Shown here in pieces: positions 38,361 through 46,581 of a stretch of 64,000 bases of DNA (positions within the stretch are counted from its first letter, which is position 1; every line of letters begins with the position of its first letter). This DNA comes from SCUB01 sp041918675. GTDB taxonomy: Bacteria; Pseudomonadota; Alphaproteobacteria; Rhizobiales; Xanthobacteraceae. Position numbers and translations under genes: made by a program. The stretch covers positions 81,580-145,579 of the forward strand of contig JAYRVF010000004.1 of NCBI GenBank assembly GCA_041918675.1, written 5' to 3'. The notes below the pieces were generated by a model. It did no database searches, was not told the origin of the DNA, and saw nothing but the letters and a program-made list of their open reading frames with translations.

Positions 38361-39716
38361 TTAGAGGGTATCCTCCTCGTCGTCCTTGAGGAGCTCGTCG
38401 CGACCGATCTTCTTTTCGCTCACCTGCGCGAGCTCGAGAATGAAATCGATCACCTTGTCCTCGAAGATCGGCGCGCGAATCTGGGCGAGCGCCTGCGGGT
38501 TGTTGCGGTAGTAGTCCCACACCTGCTTTTCCTGACCGGGGAACTGACGCGCGCGCTCGACCATGGCGCGGCTGACCTCCTCGTCGGTCACGGTGATCTT
38601 GTTCTTCTCGCCGATCTCGGCGAGCACAAGGCCCAGCCGCACGCGCCGGTCCGCGATCTTGCGGTACTGCTCCTTGGCGGCGTCCTCGGTCGTATTCTCG
38701 GTCTCGAACGTCTTGCCGGTCGCGTTCATCTCCTCGAGGATCGAGCGCCACATGCCGGCGAACTCCTCGTCGATGAGCGACGGCGGCGCCTCGAACTGGT
38801 GCGCGGCGTCGAGCTGGTCGAGCAACTGCCGCTTCACCCGCGTGCGCGAGGCGGCGTCGAACTCGCCGCGAATGCGCGCCGACACCGCTTCCTTGAACTT
38901 CTCGAGCGAATCGAGGCCGAGCGTCTTGGCCAGTTCGTCGTTGATGGCGACGGGCCGCGGCGCCTCGATCAGGCTCGCGGTTGTGTCGAATTCGGCCTCC
39001 TTGCCGGCCAGATCCGCGTTGCCGTAGTTCGGCGGGAACGTCACCTTGAGCAGCCGCGAGTCGCCGGCGCCCATGCCGATGAGTTGATCCTCGAAGCCCG
39101 GGATGAAAGTGTTCGATCCGATCGGAACGGGCACGTTGTCGCTCTTGCCGCCCTCGAAGGGAACGCCGTCGATCTTGCCGACGAAAGAGACGGTGACGCG
39201 GTCGCCCTTCTCGGCCTTGGCGCCCTCGCCCTTGGGCTCGAAGTCGCGGTTCTGCTCGGCGAACTTCATGACCGCTTCGTCGACATCGGCCTCGCTCACG
39301 TCGACGACCGGCTTCTCGATCTTGATGGCGCTGAAATCCGACAGCGTGATCGCCGGAATGACCTCGATCGCCACGGAATAATCGAGGTCGGTCTTGCCGG
39401 CGAGAAGCTGGTCGACCTCCTTTTCCTCGGACGGCAGCGTCACCTTCGGTTCGGTGGCGAGCTTGAAGCCGCGCTCGGTGAAGATCTGGCTGTTGGTCTC
39501 GCGCACGACCTGGTCGATCGTCTCGGCCATCACCGAGCGGCCATAGACCTTCTTCAGATGCGCAACCGGCACCTTGCCGGGACGGAAGCCGTTGATCCGC
39601 ACGCGCGTCTTGAGATCGTCGAGACGCGCGTTCACCTTCGCGTCGAGATCGGAGGCGGGAACAACGACGCGGAATTCGTGCTTCAGGCCGTCGGCGAGGG
39701 TTTCGTTCACTTGCAT
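38361..39716 (-). CDS. tig: Trigger factor
   Basis: Ribosome-associated chaperone and peptidyl-prolyl isomerase. The 451-aa protein has the N-terminal ribosome-binding domain with the signature NGFRPGKVP (GFRxGKxP), the FKBP-type PPIase domain (GDRVTVSFVGKIDGVPFEGG) and the helical C-terminal cradle ending LLKDDEEDTL. The open frame continues upstream past the ATG at 39714-39716, but MQVNETLADGLKHEF is the family start. It precedes clpP with a 488-nt spacer and lacks the long charged C-terminal tail of many relatives. Confidence 0.97.
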   Translation of the reverse strand: MQVNETLADGLKHEFRVVVPASDLDAKVNARLDDLKTRVRINGFRPGKVPVAHLKKVYGRSVMAETIDQVVRETNSQIFTERGFKLATEPKVTLPSEEKEVDQLLAGKTDLDYSVAIEVIPAITLSDFSAIKIEKPVVDVSEADVDEAVMKFAEQNRDFEPKGEGAKAEKGDRVTVSFVGKIDGVPFEGGKSDNVPVPIGSNTFIPGFEDQLIGMGAGDSRLLKVTFPPNYGNADLAGKEAEFDTTASLIEAPRPVAINDELAKTLGLDSLEKFKEAVSARIRGEFDAASRTRVKRQLLDQLDAAHQFEAPPSLIDEEFAGMWRSILEEMNATGKTFETENTTEDAAKEQYRKIADRRVRLGLVLAEIGEKNKITVTDEEVSRAMVERARQFPGQEKQVWDYYRNNPQALAQIRAPIFEDKVIDFILELAQVSEKKIGRDELLKDDEEDTL

Positions 39717-39827
39717 GGCTTCGGTCTTCTTCTCACGCTCGGTGCCGGGGGACCGGCTGGACATTGTTCGGGCCCCGACGGCCCGCGCCGTCGCGCCAAT
39801 CATCTCGTTCTCGCGGAGCACAACGTT

Positions 39828-39912
39828 TGGTGCGGGCGGAGGGTTTCGAACCCCCACGACTTTCGTCACGGGAACCTAAATCCCGCGCGTCTACCAGTTC
39901 CGCCACGCCCGC
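39828..39912 (-). tRNA. tRNA-Leu (anticodon TAG)
   Basis: An 85-nt class II tRNA on the minus strand: acceptor GCGGGCG/CGCCCGC, anticodon stem CGGGA/TCCCG with loop TTTAGGT, long variable arm (CGTGACGAAAGTCGTG), T arm GGTTCGAAACC, discriminator A and encoded CCA. Anticodon TAG decodes CUA/CUG-type Leu codons. Confidence 0.96.
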
Positions 39913-40072
39913 GATCGGGCCGACGGCGGCCGTGCTCCGAGAGGAACCCCGCGCGCCAGACGGCGCGGCTTATAGCATGATGGGCCGCTTTCGCAGCAAA
40001 AAAATGGTCGCGGGACAAGGACCCGCGCGGGGGGGCTGGACATTCCGCCCGGGAGCCGCTCTCCATGCGCGC

Positions 40073-41437
40073 ATGCGCGAAACGGCCCCCATCCCGATTT
40101 CCCGGCGCCGGCTGATGATCGCGGCCGCCGCCGCCTCGGGTCTTGGCGCCCTGCGCGCCACCGCCTCTCACGCCGACGCGGCGGTGGAACTGGTGCTCCA
40201 TGCCGCCGAAGTCGATTTGCCGATGGGCACGGGCGCAAGGCTCCGCGTGCCGGTGGTGAACGGCTCGCCCGCGCCCGGCGCGATCCGTGGAATGCGGGGC
40301 GAGACGGCGCGGCTGCGCCTGACCAACCGCCTCGACGCGGGCGTCATGATCGAAGCGCGCGGGGCGCGGAACTCGGCCGCTTTCGTGCCCTTTCTCGGGC
40401 AGGTGCCGATCGCGCCGGGCGAGACTCGCGAATTCGCCCTCGTGCTTGCGGATTGGGGAACCTCCTTCCTGCGCTTTCGCGGCGCGGATGGCCGGGTCCT
40501 CGCCCGCCCGACGATCCCCGTGATCGTCGCCGAGCCGTCGGCGGCGGTCGCCGATATCGACGCGGTGCTGCTGATCGAGGACATGCCGGAGCCCGGTCAA
40601 GTCGGCGCGATGTCCGCCCAAGCGATCCCGCCCGGCCTCCCGCGCTTCACCATCAATGGCAAGGCCGAGATCGATATCCAAGCGCGGGCGAACGCCCGCG
40701 CGCGGCTGCGCCTGATCAATGCGAGCCCGCGCCGCGTCATCGGCATCGCCATCGGCGGCGGCGACGGACGGATCGAGGCGCGCGTGATGGCGATCGACGG
40801 CCATGGCGCCGAGCCGTTCCCGGCGCGCGGCGGACGCCTCGCGCTCGCCCCCGGCAACCGGATCGACGTGTTCGTCGACATCGCCGAGGGCGCCCTCGCC
40901 CCGGGCGCGGCGATCGGCCTGTCGCTTCACGACGGCCTCGGCGCGACAAGCGGCGCCGGCACCGGCGCTTGGCCGATCGCCCGCCTCGTTCACGACGCAG
41001 GTCCGCCTCCGCGCCCTGGCCCGCCGCCGCCGCCGGCGCCCCTGCCCGCCAACGCCTTGCCCGCCCGGATCGACCTGGCGAAGGCGAGCCGCGTCGATCT
41101 CGATCTTGGCGATGTGGCCGGCGGCTGGGTTCCCGTTTCGCCCGGCCTGCGGGAAAGATCTCCGGCCTTTCGCCTCAAGCGCGGCCACGCCGTCGTCTGC
41201 GCGCTGAAGAACCCGACCCCGGGACTGGTCACCTTTCATGTCCACGGCCATCCCTTCCGCCTGCTCGACCGGCTCGACGACGGCTGGAAGCCCTTCTGGC
41301 TCGACACGGTGCTGGTCGAGCCGGGACGCACGGAGCGCATCGCCTTCGCGGCCGGAAACCCGGGCGACTGGATGATCACCGCGACCCCCACGACCGCGGC
41401 CCTGCCCGAGATCGCGCGCTGGTTCGCGGTCGAATAG
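40073..41437 (+). CDS. Tat-exported multicopper-oxidase-fold protein lacking most copper ligands
   Basis: A 454-aa periplasmic cupredoxin-repeat protein. The N-terminus has a twin-arginine signal (SRRRLMIAAAAASGLGA) with likely cleavage near SHADA. The body has three cupredoxin-like domains and a proline-rich linker (GPPPRPGPPPPPAP). Canonical MCO copper motifs are largely missing: the first-domain HWHG site is absent, HPxHxHG appears as VTFHVHGH, and the C-terminal HCHxxxHxxxGM region reads WMITATPTTAALPEI. This resembles the non-enzymatic FtsP/SufI class more than a laccase, so catalysis is unlikely. No clear Shine-Dalgarno is seen; the start was chosen to give a Tat signal. Confidence 0.8.
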   Translation: MRETAPIPISRRRLMIAAAAASGLGALRATASHADAAVELVLHAAEVDLPMGTGARLRVPVVNGSPAPGAIRGMRGETARLRLTNRLDAGVMIEARGARNSAAFVPFLGQVPIAPGETREFALVLADWGTSFLRFRGADGRVLARPTIPVIVAEPSAAVADIDAVLLIEDMPEPGQVGAMSAQAIPPGLPRFTINGKAEIDIQARANARARLRLINASPRRVIGIAIGGGDGRIEARVMAIDGHGAEPFPARGGRLALAPGNRIDVFVDIAEGALAPGAAIGLSLHDGLGATSGAGTGAWPIARLVHDAGPPPRPGPPPPPAPLPANALPARIDLAKASRVDLDLGDVAGGWVPVSPGLRERSPAFRLKRGHAVVCALKNPTPGLVTFHVHGHPFRLLDRLDDGWKPFWLDTVLVEPGRTERIAFAAGNPGDWMITATPTTAALPEIARWFAVE

Positions 41438-41565
41438 CCCGGGCGTCCCGGCGTCATTCGGGCGCGCTCGCAGGCGAATGGCAGCCACGTCGTCCGTCGC
41501 ATTGACCGGAGTGGCGAAGCGCCCTACGCGTTCACAGCCGTCGGCGCGGAGCGCGGGAGGGCGCG

Positions 41566-42126
41566 ATGAATTTGTGGTTTCGGCTCGTTTCCTACTTGCT
41601 CACGCTGCCATGGAGGGCGCGCCTCGTCGTTCCCGGCGGCGTATCCATCATTCGTTTCCGGGTCTGGCCGACGGATCTTGATCCGAGCCTTCACCTTAAC
41701 AACGGTCGCTATCTCACGCTGATGGATATCGGCCGGCTCGACATGATCGTCTCGACCGGCCTGGCGCGCGTCGTGCTCCGGAATCGCTGGACCCCCATCG
41801 CCAGCGCGATCAAGATTCGTTTCCGCCGGGAGCTTCGTCTGTTCGAGTCCTTCCGCATCGAGACGCGCATTCTCGCCTGGGACGAGTTCGCGATCATCAT
41901 GGAGCAGGTGTTTCTGTTCGAGGCCGGCGCGCGCCGGAACGAGGTCGCGGCGCGCGCGCTGTTCAAGGGCGGAATCTACGACCGCAAGCAGCGCGCTTTC
42001 GTGCCCATCGCGCGGCTGATGAAGGAGATCGGGGTCGAGGCCGAAAGCCCCGCGCCGGGGCCGGAAGTCGAGGCGTTTCTGGCCGCCGACGAGGCGCTCA
42101 GGGCCGCCACGCCGCGCCCCCTCTGA
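41566..42126 (+). CDS. Acyl-CoA thioesterase, 4HBT hotdog family
   Basis: A 186-aa hotdog-fold protein. The motif PTDLDPSLHLNNGRYLTLMD near residue 35 matches the 4-hydroxybenzoyl-CoA thioesterase family, with Asp and Asn at the usual catalytic positions, and the rest follows the THEM6-like pattern (RFRRELRLFESFRIETRILAWDE). It probably hydrolyses a fatty acyl-CoA. The ATG has GGGAGG 5 nt upstream. It converges with the NAD(P)HX repair gene, 28 nt away, with no terminator between them. Confidence 0.85.
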   Translation: MNLWFRLVSYLLTLPWRARLVVPGGVSIIRFRVWPTDLDPSLHLNNGRYLTLMDIGRLDMIVSTGLARVVLRNRWTPIASAIKIRFRRELRLFESFRIETRILAWDEFAIIMEQVFLFEAGARRNEVAARALFKGGIYDRKQRAFVPIARLMKEIGVEAESPAPGPEVEAFLAADEALRAATPRPL

Positions 42127-42154
42127 ACGCCGTCCGAAAGGTCGTCCCGCCGGC

Positions 42155-43756
42155 TCAACGTCCGGACACGCCGAAGAGGTCCGCGAACACCTTCGGCATC
42201 GCGTCCGGCAAATCCTCGGAAATCAGCCCGGGCCCGAAGCGGTTGGCGCATTCCCCGTGCAGCCAGACCGCGGCGCATGCCGCCTCGAATGCCGGCATAC
42301 CCTGCGCGAGAAGCCCGCCGACGATCCCGGCGAGCACGTCGCCCGATCCGGCGGTCGCGAGCCAGGGCGGCGCATTGGCATTGATCGCCGCCCGGCCATC
42401 GGGGCTGGCGATCACCGTGTCGGGACCCTTGAGAATAAGGCAGGCGCCGCATTGAGCGGCCGCTAACCGCGCACGCTCAAGTTTTGAAGGAGGCTGATGT
42501 GTCTTTATTAATTCATTGAAAAGACGAACATATTCTCCATCATGCGGCGTCAGAACAACCTGTGGACAATTTCTCTTTTTTATCAATCTAAACAAGCGTT
42601 CCGGCGCGCCCTCGAAGCTCGTCAGCGCATCCGCATCGAGTACCACCGCGCGTTCGCCCGCCAGGATCGCGGCGACCATCGCGCGGGTCCGCGCGCCCAC
42701 CCCGACGCCCGGTCCGATCACGCAAGCGTTGAGCCGCCGGTCGGCAAGAAACGCCGCGATCTCCTCGGCCGTGTCGACCGCGCGGACCATGATCGCCGTG
42801 CTCGCCGCCGCGTTGACGGCGAGCGCGTCGCGCGGCGTGGCGAGCGTGACGAGGCCGCTCCCCGCCCTGAGCGCGCCGCGCGCCGCGAGCCGGGCCGCGC
42901 CGGTCGCCGAAACGCCGCCGGAGACGACGAACGTGTGGCCGCGTCCATATTTGTGCCCGGTAGCCGACGGCACCGGGAACGCGGCCGCCCAAAGGCCCGG
43001 GTCGTTCTCGAACACCGTCGGCGCGATGCGCGCGAGCACTTCCTCCTTGATGCCGATATCGACGAGAAGCACGCGCCCGCAATGCCCGCGCCCCGGATGG
43101 ATGAGATGGCCTGGCTTGCGGCGGAAGAAGGTGACGGACAGGGTCGCGTTCACCGCGACGCCCATCACCTGACCGGTGGTGCCGTTGACGCCGCTGGCGA
43201 GATCGACCGCGACAACCGGCACGCCGGCCGCGTTGATCGCCTCGATCAGCGCGGCGTGGACGCCGCTCACCGCGCGGTCGAGGCCGGCGCCGAACAGCGC
43301 GTCGACGATTACCGCGGCGCCCGCGACGGCGCCGCTTTCGGGGCCGATCACCGGGCCCAGCCATTCCCGAGCCGCGAGCGCCGCGTCGCCCTTGAGCTTG
43401 TCGCGATCGCCGGCGAGCATGACGACGACATCGCGTCCCATGGCGGCGAGCGCCCGGGCGGCGACGAAACCGTCCCCGCCATTATTGCCCATGCCGCAAA
43501 CGATCAGCACGCGCCCCGCGCCGACCACGCCCTGAACGGCGGCCGCGACCGCCTCGCCGGCGTTGCGCATCAGCGTGATACCCGCGACCCCGGAGGCGAT
43601 GGTCAGCCGGTCGGCCTCGGCCATCTGTTCGTTGGTCAGAAGCGCCCTCGCGCCGCCGCCGGCGAGCTTCCTCAAGGCCTTGTCCAAGCCCGTTGCCAAG
43701 CCCGTGTTCAAGCCGGTGTTCAAGCCCGTTACAAAGCCGGTCTCCATGTCCCTCAT
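42155..43756 (-). CDS. nnr: Bifunctional NAD(P)H-hydrate epimerase / dehydratase
   Basis: Repairs damaged NAD(P)HX. The 533-aa protein fuses an N-terminal YjeF epimerase domain (VCGMGNNGGDGFVAARAL, VDLASGVNGTTGQV) to a C-terminal ribokinase-like ADP-dependent dehydratase (CVIGPGVGVGARTR, VLTPHDGEYVRLF, WLATAGSGDVLAGIVGGLL). About 30 residues before ARALLTNEQMAEADRL come from a 12-bp tandem repeat (TGLN/TGLA units), so the true start is uncertain: ATG at 43756 or 43747, or internal. A stretch near 42455-42590 is AT-richer than the rest of the gene. It diverges from glnB. Confidence 0.93.
   Translation of the reverse strand: MRDMETGFVTGLNTGLNTGLATGLDKALRKLAGGGARALLTNEQMAEADRLTIASGVAGITLMRNAGEAVAAAVQGVVGAGRVLIVCGMGNNGGDGFVAARALAAMGRDVVVMLAGDRDKLKGDAALAAREWLGPVIGPESGAVAGAAVIVDALFGAGLDRAVSGVHAALIEAINAAGVPVVAVDLASGVNGTTGQVMGVAVNATLSVTFFRRKPGHLIHPGRGHCGRVLLVDIGIKEEVLARIAPTVFENDPGLWAAAFPVPSATGHKYGRGHTFVVSGGVSATGAARLAARGALRAGSGLVTLATPRDALAVNAAASTAIMVRAVDTAEEIAAFLADRRLNACVIGPGVGVGARTRAMVAAILAGERAVVLDADALTSFEGAPERLFRLIKKRNCPQVVLTPHDGEYVRLFNELIKTHQPPSKLERARLAAAQCGACLILKGPDTVIASPDGRAAINANAPPWLATAGSGDVLAGIVGGLLAQGMPAFEAACAAVWLHGECANRFGPGLISEDLPDAMPKVFADLFGVSGR
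43686..43745. repeat. 12-bp tandem repeat, five copies, at the 5' end of nnr
   Basis: Units aagcccgttgcc, aagcccgtgttc, aagccggtgttc, aagcccgttaca, aagccggtctcc (43686-43745). Being a multiple of three, it stays in frame and encodes TGF/TGLxx repeats at the N-terminus of the NAD(P)HX repair enzyme, ahead of the conserved domain. Confidence 0.85.
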
Positions 43757-43954
43757 CCCGCTGATCCGAAGAGGCTACTCGGCCTAGCGTGAGAACGGCG
43801 AGCGCATTCGCACAAGCGCACCGAAATCCTGTTTGCACAAAAAATAGCCATCATGCCGAATTCTTAGGCTGAAGCCTCGCATATTTCTGCGGCAACACCA
43901 TCGGCGTCGCCATTAAGGATTTGGAAACGCGCTGTTTTCTCGCCCGCACCGCTC

Positions 43955-43970
43955 TGGCACGGAGCCTGCT
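43955..43970 (+). promoter_or_regulatory. Sigma-54 (RpoN) promoter for glnB-glnA
   Basis: TGGCACGGAGCCTGCT matches the sigma-54 consensus TGGCACG-N4-TTGCW at all defined positions but one (C for the first T of TTGC); the GG (-24) and GC (-12) elements are in place. It lies 185 nt before the glnB GTG. It suggests NtrC-dependent, nitrogen-limited expression, as known for glnBA in rhizobia. Only imperfect NtrC-like half-sites (GCACC...TGCAC near 43815-43845) were seen upstream. Confidence 0.65.
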
Positions 43971-44140
43971 TTGGCACTTCAGGGTTTGTGGCGACGCACG
44001 CATGCCCTTCGATCCGCGCCGCCGACCGAAAATCCGGTCCGCGTTGGGGTCGAGGGGTTTGCGCGCGCAACGAGGGCATGTATGACCCGCTCGCGGACGC
44101 GCACGGCCTTGGGAAACTGCCGTGCGCCGGGGAGACGCAG

Positions 44141-44479
44141 GTGAAAAAGATCGAAGCGATCATCAAGCCATTCAAGCTCGACGAAGTGAAGGAAGCATTG
44201 CAGGAGGTGGGGCTCCAGGGAATTACGGTGACGGAGGCAAAGGGATTTGGCCGCCAGAAGGGACACGCCGAACTTTACCGTGGCGCGGAATATATCGTTG
44301 ATTTCCTGCCCAAGGTAAAAATCGAGATTGTCCTTTCCGACGACCTCGTCGAAAAGGCCATCGAGGCCATCTGCCGCTCAGCCCAGACCGGGCGCATCGG
44401 CGACGGCAAGATTTTCGTCTCCAATATCGAGGAAGCCATTCGCATCCGAACGGGCGAAACCGGGCTCGATGCCATCTAA
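44141..44479 (+). CDS. glnB: Nitrogen regulatory protein P-II
   Basis: Signal-transduction trimer that reports 2-oxoglutarate, ATP and nitrogen status. The 112-aa product, from a GTG start preceded by GGGGAG 6 nt upstream, reads KKIEAIIKPFKLDEVKEAL and carries the T-loop KGHAELYRGAEYIVDFLPKV with Tyr51, the uridylylation site; the C-terminal signature is TGRIGDGKIFV. The upstream open frame is out of family range, so the GTG is the right start. It lies 117 nt before glnA and is probably co-transcribed with it. Confidence 0.97.
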   Translation: MKKIEAIIKPFKLDEVKEALQEVGLQGITVTEAKGFGRQKGHAELYRGAEYIVDFLPKVKIEIVLSDDLVEKAIEAICRSAQTGRIGDGKIFVSNIEEAIRIRTGETGLDAI

Positions 44480-44596
44480 GGCACGCGAACCGTCCGCCCG
44501 CGATCCACACGACATGTCATCACGCGTGCGCGCAAGCAGGTGTGCTGAAATGGTGAAACGACAGCGGCTAAGCACGACGAAAGGGGTATCCTGTCC

Positions 44597-46006
44597 ATGA
44601 AGACCGCCAAAGACGTCCTGAAACTGATCAAGGACAACGACGTTAAGTATGTAGACTTCCGTTTCACCGATCCGCGCGGCAAGTGGCAGCATGTCACCTT
44701 CGACGTGTCGATGATTGAAGAAGACACTTTCGCGGAAGGCATCATGTTCGACGGCTCGTCGATCGCCGGCTGGAAGGCGATCAATGAATCCGACATGTGC
44801 CTGATGCCGGATCCGGTCACGGCCTCGATCGACCCGTTCTTCGCCGAGACGACGCTGGTGCTGACCTGCGACGTGCTCGAGCCGACCACGGGCGAGCCGT
44901 ACAATCGCGACCCGCGCGGCATCGCCCGCAAGGCGGAAGCCCAGGTCAAGGCGATGGGCGTCGGCGACGCCGTGTTCGTCGGCCCCGAGGCCGAATTCTT
45001 CGTGTTCGACGACGTGCGCTATTCCTCCGATCCCTACAACACCGGCTTCAAGCTCGATTCGATCGAGCTGCCGATCAACACCGGCACCGAATATGAAGGC
45101 GGCAATCTCGGCCACCGTATCCGCACCAAGGGCGGCTACTTCCCGGTGCCGCCGCAGGACTCGGTACAGGACATGCGCTCGGAAATGCTCGGCGCCATGG
45201 CCAAGATGGGCGTCAAGGTCGAGAAGCATCACCACGAGGTGGCCTCGGCCCAGCACGAGCTCGGCATGAAGTTCGATACGCTCACGCTGATGGCCGACCA
45301 GATGCAGATCTACAAGTACTGCATCCACCAGGTCGCGCATATCTACGGCAAGACGGCCACCTTCATGCCGAAGCCGATCTACGGCGACAACGGCTCGGGC
45401 ATGCACGTCCACCAGTCGATCTGGAAGGACGGCAAGCCGATGTTCGCCGGCAACAAATACGCCGATCTCTCCGAGACCTGCCTCCACTACATCGGCGGCA
45501 TCATCAAGCACGCCAAGTCGATCAACGCCTTCACCAACCCGTCGACCAATTCCTACAAGCGTCTGGTCCCGGGTTATGAGGCGCCGGTGCTGCTCGCCTA
45601 TTCGGCGCGCAACCGCTCGGCCTCGTGCCGCATCCCCTACACCGCTTCGCCGAAGGCCAAGCGCGTGGAGGTCCGCTTCCCCGATCCGATGGCGAACCCC
45701 TATCTCGCCTTCGCGGCGATGCTGATGGCCGGCCTCGACGGCATCAAGAACAAGATCGATCCGGGTCCGGCGATGGACAAGGACCTCTACGATCTGCCGC
45801 GCGAGGAGCTCAAGCAGATCCCGACGGTGTGCGGCAGCCTGCGCGAGGCGCTCGAGAACCTCGACAAGGACCGCGCCTATCTGAAGGCCGGCGGCGTGTT
45901 CGACGACGACTTCATCGACAGCTACATCGAGCTGAAGATGCAGGACGTGGCGCGCTTCGAAATGACGCCGCATCCGGTCGAGTTCGACATGTACTATTCG
46001 TACTGA
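44597..46006 (+). CDS. glnA: Glutamine synthetase type I
   Basis: Makes glutamine from glutamate, ammonia and ATP; forms a dodecamer. The 469-aa protein has the GS signature FDGSSIAGW (51-59), the ATP-site region KPIYGDNGSGMHVHQS, the glutamate-site NRSASCRIP and the adenylylation site Tyr398 in DKDLYDLP, so it is GlnE-regulated GSI-beta. It is immediately downstream of glnB and closed by a strong terminator. Confidence 0.98.
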   Translation: MKTAKDVLKLIKDNDVKYVDFRFTDPRGKWQHVTFDVSMIEEDTFAEGIMFDGSSIAGWKAINESDMCLMPDPVTASIDPFFAETTLVLTCDVLEPTTGEPYNRDPRGIARKAEAQVKAMGVGDAVFVGPEAEFFVFDDVRYSSDPYNTGFKLDSIELPINTGTEYEGGNLGHRIRTKGGYFPVPPQDSVQDMRSEMLGAMAKMGVKVEKHHHEVASAQHELGMKFDTLTLMADQMQIYKYCIHQVAHIYGKTATFMPKPIYGDNGSGMHVHQSIWKDGKPMFAGNKYADLSETCLHYIGGIIKHAKSINAFTNPSTNSYKRLVPGYEAPVLLAYSARNRSASCRIPYTASPKAKRVEVRFPDPMANPYLAFAAMLMAGLDGIKNKIDPGPAMDKDLYDLPREELKQIPTVCGSLREALENLDKDRAYLKAGGVFDDDFIDSYIELKMQDVARFEMTPHPVEFDMYYSY

Positions 46007-46042
46007 GCCCCTCGCGGCTCGGCGACCCGCTCGCGGACGAAG

Positions 46043-46078
46043 AAAGGCGTCTCCCCACGGGGAGGCGCCTTTCTCTTT
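46043..46078 (+). terminator. Terminator of glnBA
   Basis: AAAGGCGTCTCCCC-AC-GGGGAGGCGCCTTT (a stem of up to 14 bp with one T-G pair; the innermost pair would open to form the loop) followed by CTCTTT, 36 nt after the glnA stop. Confidence 0.85.
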
Positions 46079-46212
46079 GCGTCGGGCGCGTCCGGTGCCC
46101 ACAGTCGCGTTTAGGTTAAGACCGGCATTTGGTTTCTGGCGGAGCGGAGATCGGCTAAACAGGGACCATGGGGGGCCGAATTCGGCCAAGGCGGGTGAAA
46201 CGAGTGAAGACC

Positions 46213-46473
46213 ATGCTCGAACGTCGCCAGCATTTCCGATCCCGCGCGCTTCTCGGCGGCTCGCTCGCCTACAACAAGCGCTCGTCCGTCATGACCTGCA
46301 TCGTGCGGAACATCACGCCGGCGGGCGCCAAGATCAGCGTCGATCACCTCGCCGTCTTTCCCGACGAAGTCGATTTCAGCCTTGCCCGCCGCGCCGAGCG
46401 ACGCCGCGCGCGCGTCGTCTGGCGAAAGGGCGACACCGCGGGACTCGCCTTCGTCGCGGCCGCGGTGAACTAG
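46213..46473 (+). CDS. PilZ-domain protein
   Basis: An 86-aa single PilZ domain, a likely cyclic-di-GMP receptor. The N-terminal ERRQHFR corresponds to the RxxxR motif and NITPAGAKI to the (D/N)xSxxG motif; in the second, Thr replaces Ser, so binding strength is uncertain. An in-frame ATG 45 nt upstream (46168) is an alternative start. It lies between the glnA terminator and the flippase gene; a diguanylate cyclase is 2 kb away. Confidence 0.82.
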   Translation: MLERRQHFRSRALLGGSLAYNKRSSVMTCIVRNITPAGAKISVDHLAVFPDEVDFSLARRAERRRARVVWRKGDTAGLAFVAAAVN

Positions 46474-46581
46474 CCGAACGCGGCCGTGCCGCTATCCGGC
46501 CGGGTCCTTGTCGCGCGCGCCCGAACGGCGCGAATCACGGCGCGAATCAGTGCATGATCCCGCCTCAATCCGGGGTCCCTC

